From positions 1 through 64,000 of the forward strand of contig JBKBNP010000010.1 of assembly GCA_046295215.1 (NCBI GenBank): a stretch of 64,000 nt of DNA, written 5' to 3'. Each line of letters begins with the position of its first letter. The first letter of the stretch is position 1. Source of the DNA: Szabonella sp046295215. Lineage in GTDB: Bacteria; Pseudomonadota; Alphaproteobacteria; Rhodobacterales; Rhodobacteraceae. Position numbers and translations under genes: made by a program. Of this stretch, positions 9,155 to 15,936 are shown one piece after another. The notes under the pieces were generated by a model. That model made no database searches and had not been told where the DNA came from. It saw only the letters and a list, made by a program, of their open reading frames with translations.

Positions 9155-9880
9155 TCAACCGGCTTGGGTTTCCAGCGCCAGCCCCGCCGACCGTGCCAGT
9201 GCCCGCAGGCGTTCAAGGCTGTTGGCAAGATGCAGGCGCATGCTGCGGCGGGCGCGTTCCGGGTCTCGACGTTCGATTGCTTCCACGATCGCGAGATGCT
9301 CGGCATGGATGCGATCAAAATACGCGTCCTTCAACGTTGGCAGCAGGACATAGTTCAATTGCAGACGCGGGCCGATCTGACTGCACAGATAGCCAAGGAA
9401 ATCGGCAATCTGGGGGTTCTGGCTGCCGCGCGCGATCAGCAGATGGAAATCGTGGTCATAATGGACCCGGGCGGATTCCGGATCAGGATGCGAAGCGTCC
9501 ACGCGCTCCATCTCGACCCGGATCGCAAGGGCTTCCGCCTCGGTGCAGCGCTCTGCGCAAAGGCCCGCAGCCTCGACCTCCACGCCGATCCGAAGCTCCA
9601 GCAAGGCAAGTGTCTGCGGCAGGGCGTCGAGATCCTGTTCTGGGATCGAAAAGGTTCCGGGCGGCGCTTCACTGACAAATACACCTTTCCCTTGGCGCGG
9701 GATCACCAACCCCTCTGCCCGCAGTCGCGCGATGGCCTCGCGCACCACGGTCCGGCTGACCTCGAAGCTGAGGCACAGCTCCGCCTCGGTCGGCAGTTGT
9801 GCGCCGGGGCCCAGCTTGCCAGAGCGGATCTGGTCCAGCAAACCCTCGAACACCACCGTCGAAAGGGATTTGCGTTTCAT
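9155..9880 (-). CDS. GntR-family transcriptional regulator, FadR (FCD) subfamily
   Basis: A 241-residue regulator. Residues 1-70 form the GntR winged helix, with the conserved PTEAELCLSFEVSRTVVREAI recognition region and the wing ending KGVFV. Residues about 85-225 form an all-helical FCD ligand domain, with histidines at HYDHDFH and HLANS positions that usually bind a metal and a carboxylate effector. It lies upstream of the hyuA operon on the same strand, separated by about 660 bases of remnants. It is the obvious candidate regulator of that operon, though the epimerase-aminotransferase genes are another possible target. Confidence 0.88.
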   Translation of the reverse strand: MKRKSLSTVVFEGLLDQIRSGKLGPGAQLPTEAELCLSFEVSRTVVREAIARLRAEGLVIPRQGKGVFVSEAPPGTFSIPEQDLDALPQTLALLELRIGVEVEAAGLCAERCTEAEALAIRVEMERVDASHPDPESARVHYDHDFHLLIARGSQNPQIADFLGYLCSQIGPRLQLNYVLLPTLKDAYFDRIHAEHLAIVEAIERRDPERARRSMRLHLANSLERLRALARSAGLALETQAG

Positions 9881-10111
9881 CGACAGGTCTCCATCCGGAT
9901 CAGGCAGACCTATCAGAGGGCCGCCGTCACAATCAACTCCTCCAGCGTTTTCGGTTCAGCCATCCGACCCGCAGCCCACCACCGGCACGCCGCGCCTGCG
10001 CGCCATGGCATGACCCGTGGCCTTCCCGCGTCGTCGCATGATCTGGTCCTTTCCGTGAAGCCACGCTCGCGCCACGCTCGCGCCCCGATCACGTTATCAG
10101 TCATCATACAA

Positions 10112-10490
10112 ATGACAACAGAAATGAATCTTGCCCTGCCAGTTCGCCGCTTTGGTGTGCCCCGACAGGCCGCCGGTAACGTCGTGATCGTCAGCGGGGC
10201 CGTTGTCGGGTCCACAGTCGCCTACTGGCCGGGCGAGGAAATGCGCGGAATGCTCGCGACCCTCGTGGTGGAGCGCGACACCACCTGTGGGTTTTCCGCC
10301 ATCACGCTTTCGACCTTGGCGAACCTTCAGGGACTTTCCAGCCCGGTCAATGACAGGCCCAGTCAGGCCGGGAAGAGGCTCATCCACAGGAACGGAAGGC
10401 CCATGGTTCCCCGGCGATCCGCCCCCCGATCCCGAGCTCAAGGAACATGACCATCTCGGCTGTTGCTGCCCCGAAGGCGCAAGGCTGGAC
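10112..10490 (+). pseudogene. Frameshifted remnant of a DAO-type FAD-dependent oxidoreductase (N-terminal part)
   Basis: The frame starting at 10112 encodes NVVIVSGAVVGSTVAYW, then TLVVERDTTCGFSAITLST, then LSSPVNDRPSQAGKRLI. These match, in order, the FAD-binding motif and following helices of the sarcosine/dimethylglycine dehydrogenase-like DAO family. The first glycine of GxGxxG is a serine. After about 10395 the resemblance moves to another frame (WFPGDPPPDPELKEHDHL, then PEGA), so there is a frameshift. No flavoprotein sequence follows. The spans 9881-10111 and 10491-10769 on either side hold only short non-coding-looking frames, including an isolated 16-residue start MAEPKTLEEL on the minus strand at 9963. 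Confidence 0.6.
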
Positions 10491-10769
10491 GGGACCGGGA
10501 CTGAAGGGCGCGTGCCGCCTCCCTGCGCCTTTCCACCTGGGAAGCGGTGTCCTGCGGGGTGCCGGTCAAGGCGGCAGGCCGCCGCGCGGTGAAAGCGCTG
10601 CTTGCGCAGGACGGAGGCCGCATGCCGGATCTTTCACCCTGCGGCCAGAGGCTTGTCCCGTCAAAGCGGCCCTTCATGAAAGATGTCGTCCTCTGAAGGC
10701 GCAACCGCTGGATGGACAGGACCGCCCCGCTGATCCGGGCGGTCGCTTCCGTCTCGTTCGCCAGAGGGC

Positions 10770-11582
10770 CTATTTGTCGTCGGGATGCCCCAGATCCACG
10801 AACCAGCCGCCCAGATACTGCACGGCGGGCGCATGGGGATCGGACGGGGGCAGACGCGCCTCCACTTCGGCGCGATGGCTTTCGGTGCTGTCCTGCGGCA
10901 CGAAACCGATATGCGCGCCAAGCCGGTTGTCCACCATCCGGTGCCGGTTGGCCGACGTGCCGAACACGATGGAATGGGCGGCGCGCGGCGCGGTCAGGCT
11001 CGCCTCCACAAGACGGATGCAGTCGTCGAAAGTCAGCATCGACCAGAGCATCCGGCGGTCGGTGAATTCCGGAAAGCTGGAGAAGATGCGCAGCGCCACC
11101 GTCTCGATCCCGAACTTGTCCCAGTAAAGCCGGCCCAGATCCTCGACAAAGCATTTCGACACGCCATAGAGACTGTCGGGCCGGTGCGGGGCGGATGCGT
11201 CGATCTGGTCCTCGACCCTGTGATAGCCGATGGCATGCACGGAACTCGCGTAAACCACGCGCTTCACGCCATTTTTCCGCGCGCCCTCATAGATGTGATA
11301 GCTGCCCCGGATACTGCTGTTCAGGATGGTGTCCCAGTTGGTTTCCAAGGGCGCACCGCCGAAATGCACGATGGCATCGACCCCTTCGGTGGCGGCCATC
11401 GTCGCCTCCATATCGGCCAGATCGAATTGCAGCGGCTCTTCATCGGGTTTCAGGTCGGGGATCGCCACCCTGTCGACCACCCGCAGATGACGGCACAGGG
11501 GGGCCAGCCCCCGGCGCAGATGCGTGCCGAGACGACCTGCGGCACCGGTCAGAAGGATGCGGTTGAAGCGGGGGTCGGTCAT
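10770..11582 (-). CDS. NAD-dependent epimerase/dehydratase family protein, uronate dehydrogenase-like
   Basis: A 270-residue extended-type SDR. The N terminus has the nucleotide motif TGAAGRLGTHLR. ASSVHAIGYHR supplies the catalytic serine region, and YGVSK supplies the Tyr-Lys pair. Overall order and length resemble bacterial uronate dehydrogenases, which oxidise galacturonate or glucuronate to the lactone. The exact sugar cannot be read from sequence. Its ATG overlaps the stop codon of the upstream aminotransferase by four bases (ATGA), so the two are translationally coupled. Confidence 0.85.
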   Translation of the reverse strand: MTDPRFNRILLTGAAGRLGTHLRRGLAPLCRHLRVVDRVAIPDLKPDEEPLQFDLADMEATMAATEGVDAIVHFGGAPLETNWDTILNSSIRGSYHIYEGARKNGVKRVVYASSVHAIGYHRVEDQIDASAPHRPDSLYGVSKCFVEDLGRLYWDKFGIETVALRIFSSFPEFTDRRMLWSMLTFDDCIRLVEASLTAPRAAHSIVFGTSANRHRMVDNRLGAHIGFVPQDSTESHRAEVEARLPPSDPHAPAVQYLGGWFVDLGHPDDK

Positions 11583-12799
11583 GGCGCGGCCTTTGCATCG
11601 GTAAGGTTGGCGATGGCGCGTGCGATGCGGGCGACCGCCTCGCTCAGCACGGTGTCAGAGGTGGCGGTGGAGATGCGGAAGAAGGGCGACAGCCCGTAGG
11701 CCGAACCGGGAACCGAGGATACATGCCCCTCGACCAGCAGGTAATTGGCCACGGCCACATCATCGGTCAGAACCTCGCCCTTCGGCGTGCGTTTGCCGAT
11801 CAGGCCCTCGCAGCCGATATAGGCATAGAAAGCGCCTTCGGGCGGCGGCAGGGTCAGGCCGGGGATCGCTGCCACGCCTGCCACCACCAGATCGCGGCGC
11901 CGCTGGAACGCCTCGCGGAACATCGGGACACAGTCCTGCGGGCCGGTGAGGGCGGCAAGGGCGGCGGCCTGCATCGGCGCCGCGACCGAGGTGACGGACT
12001 GGCTCTGCACCGTGTTCATCGCCTTGACCAGCGGCGCGGGACCGGCAGCATAGCCGACGCGCCAGCCGGTCATCGCATAGGCCTTTGCGACACCGTTCAC
12101 GATCAACGTGCGGTCCTTCAGGTCCGGGCAGGCGGCGGCGAAGCTGACGAAATCGCGCCCGTCGAAGATGATATGCTCATAGATCTCGTCCGACAGGATC
12201 AGGATCTGCGGATACCGCGCCAGCACATCGCCCAGCGCACGCAGTTCCGCGCGGCTGTAGACCGCACCGGACGGGTTGCCGGGCGCGTTCAGGAACAGCC
12301 ATTTGCTGCGCGGCGTGATCGCGGCTTCCAGCACGGCGGGGGTCAGGCGAAATCCATGTCCGGCGCTGCAAACCGGGGTCACCGGCACACCGCCCAGCAG
12401 CTTCACCATCTCGGGATAGCTGACGAAATAGGGCGCGGGCAGGATCGCCTCGTCGCCCTCATTGATCGTGGCCATCAGCGCGTTGAAGATGACCTGCTTG
12501 GCGCCATTTGCCACCACGATGTCATCTGGCCCGTAATCCAGCCCGTTTTCACGGCGGAACTTCGCGGCCACCGCCGCGCGCAGGGCGGGCGTTCCGGCAG
12601 AGGCGGTGTAGAGCGTCTCGCCCCGCATCGCAGCCGCATGGGCAGCATCGGCCACATGCGGCGGGGTCGGAAAGTCCGGCTCGCCCAGTCCGAGGTCAAT
12701 CACATCCACCCCGGTTGCGCGCAGCGCCTTGGCCGCCATCGAGGCCGCCATCGAGGCCGAAGGTTTCACCGCCGCAAGGCGGGTTGCGACATAGCTCAT
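11579..12799 (-). CDS. Pyridoxal-phosphate-dependent class I/II aminotransferase (aspartate aminotransferase-like)
   Basis: A 406-residue fold-type I aminotransferase. The motif NGVAKAYAMTGWRVGY carries the PLP lysine (about K239). NAPGNPSGAVYS and LSDEIYEHI supply the asparagine, aspartate and tyrosine that hold the cofactor. The length matches the AspC-like bacterial family (AAT I-gamma). The partner amino acid is not predictable. It is followed by the coupled epimerase and appears to start its own transcript, since 534 bases separate it from the aldolase gene upstream. Confidence 0.9.
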   Translation of the reverse strand: MSYVATRLAAVKPSASMAASMAAKALRATGVDVIDLGLGEPDFPTPPHVADAAHAAAMRGETLYTASAGTPALRAAVAAKFRRENGLDYGPDDIVVANGAKQVIFNALMATINEGDEAILPAPYFVSYPEMVKLLGGVPVTPVCSAGHGFRLTPAVLEAAITPRSKWLFLNAPGNPSGAVYSRAELRALGDVLARYPQILILSDEIYEHIIFDGRDFVSFAAACPDLKDRTLIVNGVAKAYAMTGWRVGYAAGPAPLVKAMNTVQSQSVTSVAAPMQAAALAALTGPQDCVPMFREAFQRRRDLVVAGVAAIPGLTLPPPEGAFYAYIGCEGLIGKRTPKGEVLTDDVAVANYLLVEGHVSSVPGSAYGLSPFFRISTATSDTVLSEAVARIARAIANLTDAKAAP

Positions 12800-13333
12800 C
12801 TGCTGTCCTCATTGAAATGGAGTCTGGAAGGATCATCGGACCTTGCGGATGGGTCGCGCAAGACCACATCGAAATGGTCACGGGCAGGCCATATCCCAAC
12901 GCGCGCGACTTCGCACAGCGCGCAGAGGCCCGCGAGACAGCTTTCCCCCCGGCACGCCGGAAGGCCTTTATGGCGTCAAGCGGCCCAAGGCTTTCCGTCA
13001 CAAGCGGCTCGGCGCGTCTTGTCATGGCCTTTCCTTCGACGTTCCCGCACGGGGGTCCGAAAACCCCTGATCGCCGCCCCAATCTGGCAAGAATGGCGGG
13101 CGGGAAATACAAACTTCGCATCGGAAAACAAAACTTGTTCTTTGCAATTCACGATGGAGTCCGGTTCCGCCCGGCCGTTGTCCCCGCTGTTATCGGCGCG
13201 ATGCCCCGTCTGTTTTTGAGAGCTGCAAAATAGAAAATGCCTACGCTCTGAGCCCACCAGTTGACCTGTCTCCGCTTCAGGGCAGCAGACTGCCCATTCT
13301 GGAGAAGGATGATTTCGTGTTGGGGGCGTCGGC
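12800..13333 (-). other. Intergenic region between aldolase and aminotransferase genes
   Basis: This 534-base gap between two minus-strand genes contains no protein I recognise. A minus-strand frame starting at 13025 (MTRRAEPLVTESLG) continues into the aminotransferase antisense and is probably spurious. The stretch 13090-13260 is noticeably less GC-rich than its surroundings, which suits a promoter region. A small perfect hairpin (GGGCAG, 4-base loop, CTGCCC, 13280-13295) could end aldolase transcription, but no T-run follows it. Confidence 0.4.
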
Positions 13334-14113
13334 TCACCGAGCCCTGAAATGCGCGACCAGCGCGTCGGATCCCCTTGCCAGCAGGCCGAGATCGGACCCG
13401 ACAGCCACCATCGCGAAGCCTGCGGCGATGTAGCGTTCCGCATCGGCCTGTTGCGGCGCGAGGATGCCCCCAGCCTTGCCACTGGCCCGCGCGGCCGCCA
13501 GAACGGACGCGATTGCCGCCTGAACAGGCGGCGCTGACGGGTTGCCCATGGCGCCCATATTGGTCGAAAGATCCCCCGGCCCGACGAACAGAACATCCAC
13601 ACCCGGCACAGCGGCAATCTCTGCCGCATTGGCCACACCCGTTTCGCATTCGATCTGCACGGCAAGAAGCTGATGCAACCGGGCGTTGGCGTGATAGTCC
13701 TTGATGCGACCGAAGGCATTGGCCCGATGCCCGACAGAATAGCCCCGGATACCCTCCGGCGCATAGGACATCGCGGCGACAATGGCCTTTGCCTGTGCGG
13801 CCGTCCGGACATTGGGGATCATCAGGCTGCGCGCGCCACCATCCATCATCTGCTTTATCAGGTTCGGATCGTCAGAGGGCAGACGGACCGTCGGCTCGCA
13901 GGCCGGATAGGCCCCGACCGCCTGAAGCTGCGACACGATGCTGCGCAGGTCATTGGGGCTGTGTTCACCATCGATCAGAACCCAGTCCGCCCCGGACCCC
14001 GCCACCACCTCGGTCGTGAGTGCCGTTGTCAGCGAACACCAGATTCCAATGGCGGCGCGCTGATCCCGCATCGCCTGCTTGAGCGTATTGGTCCGTTCCT
14101 GCATGGTCAGCAT
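13334..14113 (-). CDS. HpcH/HpaI family aldolase (2-keto-3-deoxy acid or 4-hydroxy-2-oxoacid class II aldolase)
   Basis: A 259-residue class II aldolase of the HpaI/GarL family. ADWVLIDGEHSPND carries the conserved Asp-Glu-His segment, IRGYS the usual arginine, LAVQIECETG the metal-binding glutamate, and VDVLFVGPGDLS the second metal ligand. The enzyme splits 4-hydroxy-2-oxoacids such as heptane-dioate or deoxyglucarate derivatives to pyruvate plus an aldehyde. The N-terminal remnant of a GarR-like reductase just upstream hints that this once belonged to an aldarate/glycerate cluster. The divergent 170 bases before it hold that remnant and the likely promoter. Confidence 0.88.
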   Translation of the reverse strand: MLTMQERTNTLKQAMRDQRAAIGIWCSLTTALTTEVVAGSGADWVLIDGEHSPNDLRSIVSQLQAVGAYPACEPTVRLPSDDPNLIKQMMDGGARSLMIPNVRTAAQAKAIVAAMSYAPEGIRGYSVGHRANAFGRIKDYHANARLHQLLAVQIECETGVANAAEIAAVPGVDVLFVGPGDLSTNMGAMGNPSAPPVQAAIASVLAAARASGKAGGILAPQQADAERYIAAGFAMVAVGSDLGLLARGSDALVAHFRAR

Positions 14114-14193
14114 CCGTTCGATTGATCGTTCAGCTTGTCATACATCATATAAGTAAAGGCAACAAGGGACAGCATGTGGCGCGGCGACAGCCC

Positions 14194-14286
14194 ATGCAGA
14201 TCGGGCTCACCGGACAGGGCCTCATGGGGGTGCCGATGGGGTTCCATCTGGTCGCACCGGCGCAGGGTCTGGCCGACAGGGGTCAT
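14194..14286 (+). pseudogene. N-terminal remnant of a beta-hydroxyacid dehydrogenase (GarR/MmsB type)
   Basis: About 30 codons beginning MQIGLTGQGLMGVPM reproduce the family start MxIGFIGLGLMGxPM with its GxGxMG nucleotide motif. The similarity decays within 20 residues and stops where the oppositely oriented LysR gene ends. No Rossmann core or catalytic half remains. Together with the HpaI aldolase it suggests that a tartronate-semialdehyde or glucarate catabolic set was once here. Confidence 0.5.
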
Positions 14287-15248
14287 TCCACCCCTGTCCA
14301 TGCGCCCGGATCTCCGTCGTACACAGGCTGGCCGAAGGCTGGCCGGGCTTCCCAGTCCTGATCCAGCAACCAGCGGTGCAGGGCTGCCACATGCTTGGCC
14401 CGCAGCCTTGTCCGGGTGCTGATAAGATAGAACCCCGGCACCGTTTCGGGCGGCATCCTGGCCATGATGTCGAGGCCCAGCGGCGCAACCAACTTGCCGG
14501 ATGCGATGTCTTCCTCGGCATCCAGAACCGAGATCAGGCCGATGCCCAGCCCCTGATAGGTGGCCCGGCGCATCGTGGCCGCGTCATCGAAGGTCAGACT
14601 GCGGTCAAGCTCCGGCGGGTTGGTCCCGAGGAACCGCAGAATATCCGGCCAGAGCCGTTTCGACCGGATCGGTTGCAACAGATTGAACCGCAAAAGATCC
14701 GACGCTGTCGCGATCCCGTCGGCCATGTCCGGTCGGCAACAGATGACCTTGGGATCACGAAGCAGAAGATGGCTTTGAAGATCCCGCCAGTCGCCATAGC
14801 CCCATTGCACGGCAAGATCGATCTGGTCCCGTTCCAGATCCACAAGGTCGATCATCGTCGTCAGGCCGATTTCGGCCTCCGGCACCGCCGTCCTGAACTG
14901 AGCCAGACGCGGCATCAGATAGCGGGTGCCGAAATAGGGGCTGACATTGAGGTTGATGCGCTCGCGTTCACGCGGGCCGGTGACACGGCGGATGCCTTGC
15001 TCGAATTCCTCGAAGCCCGCATTGATGTAGTGCGACAGCGTGATCGCCTTTTCGGTCAGGCGGATGCCCCGGCCTTCGCGTTCCATCAACACCACGCCAA
15101 GCGCCTCTTCCAGCAGGCGCATCTGTTGGCCGACCGCCTGCGGGGAAACATACAGCTCCTGCGCCGCTTCGCGCAGTGACCGGTGCCGCACCACCGCATG
15201 AAACACCCGGAGCGAATTGAGCGGCGGCAAACGGATACGCGATGTCAT
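14283..15248 (-). CDS. LysR-family transcriptional regulator (GcvA-like)
   Basis: A 321-residue LTTR. Residues 1-65 form the winged helix-turn-helix (LPPLNSLRVFHAVVRHRSLR onward, with SPQAVGQQMRLLE as recognition helix). The rest is the periplasmic-binding-like effector domain. The PPLNSLRVF opening and the overall pattern are those of the GcvA/AmpR-like subgroup. The start was placed at 15248, because residues encoded further upstream are not LTTR-like. It lies between the aldolase and the mgd operon, all on the minus strand. Either could be its target, or the lost GarR-like gene. Confidence 0.88.
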   Translation of the reverse strand: MTSRIRLPPLNSLRVFHAVVRHRSLREAAQELYVSPQAVGQQMRLLEEALGVVLMEREGRGIRLTEKAITLSHYINAGFEEFEQGIRRVTGPRERERINLNVSPYFGTRYLMPRLAQFRTAVPEAEIGLTTMIDLVDLERDQIDLAVQWGYGDWRDLQSHLLLRDPKVICCRPDMADGIATASDLLRFNLLQPIRSKRLWPDILRFLGTNPPELDRSLTFDDAATMRRATYQGLGIGLISVLDAEEDIASGKLVAPLGLDIMARMPPETVPGFYLISTRTRLRAKHVAALHRWLLDQDWEARPAFGQPVYDGDPGAWTGVE

Positions 15249-15369
15249 ATGGCTGACCTCACCTCTGCCCCGGACAAAGGGTTTCTCCGATTCGCCGACA
15301 CCTATCATCCGGCGTCGGGTCTGGAAAGTCAGGCTTTCCTGTTGGAGACCTTTCACACCCCTGCTGCGC

Positions 15370-15936
15370 TCAGGCCCTCGAAACAGGCAGGCGCGATACC
15401 ACATTCTCCAGCGCGTGCCACACGCTCCCGGCAGCCGAGCGCATCCCGAGAACAGCAAGCCGGTCTGTTGCGCGGCGGATCACGAAAACGGTCATGTGTT
15501 CAAGGCCGGTGCGGGTGGCGGAGCCGGGCAGAAACCGCGCGGGGTCGATGTTCACGAGCTTTTCCATAACCGCATGGATCGGGGCCTCGCCCTCCGACGA
15601 GGTGATCTCGAAGGCTGCGAATCCGTCTGTCTGTTCCGTGATGGAACAGCCCGGGGCCTGTGCGGCGATCCCGGCGGCGAAGTCGGTCTCGGCCCGCCCC
15701 GGTGCCTCGATCATCCATTGGTCGGGGCCGGTCCAGAAGGCGGCGATGCCGCCCTGTCGGGTCCAGCCGCCCGGTTCGGGCAGGACCAGATCAAAAGGGG
15801 CAGGCCGCGCCGCGCCACGCCGCAGGGCCAGCGATGCCAGCGCAAGCGCCGGATCTTCCTCCAGCGTCAGCGGACCATGGACGAGCTTGCGCGCAGCGAT
15901 GCCGCCAAGCGCGGTCAGGGGGACAAGATCAGGCAC
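15370..15936 (-). CDS. mgdD: N-methylglutamate dehydrogenase subunit D (sarcosine oxidase gamma-like)
   Basis: A 188-residue SoxG-family protein. The GTG at 15936 was chosen as start because it overlaps the mgdC stop in the arrangement GTGCCTGA and gives a normal-length SoxG N terminus (VPLTALGG). The body shows WTRQGGIAAFWTGPDQWMI and the C-terminal HMTVFVIRRATDR segment of gamma subunits. The fold is GcvT-like, and the protein is a structural subunit of the four-part flavoenzyme. It is the last gene of the mgdABCD operon. By sequence alone it could be soxG of a sarcosine oxidase; adjacency to mgsABC and gmaS favours the N-methylglutamate role. Confidence 0.85.
   Translation of the reverse strand: MPDLVPLTALGGIAARKLVHGPLTLEEDPALALASLALRRGAARPAPFDLVLPEPGGWTRQGGIAAFWTGPDQWMIEAPGRAETDFAAGIAAQAPGCSITEQTDGFAAFEITSSEGEAPIHAVMEKLVNIDPARFLPGSATRTGLEHMTVFVIRRATDRLAVLGMRSAAGSVWHALENVVSRLPVSRA

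Noticed and set aside
12696..13121. A possible small minus-strand gene (MTRRAEPLVTESLG) upstream of the aminotransferase
   Set aside because: It overlaps the aminotransferase start out of frame, has no good ribosome site and no family resemblance.
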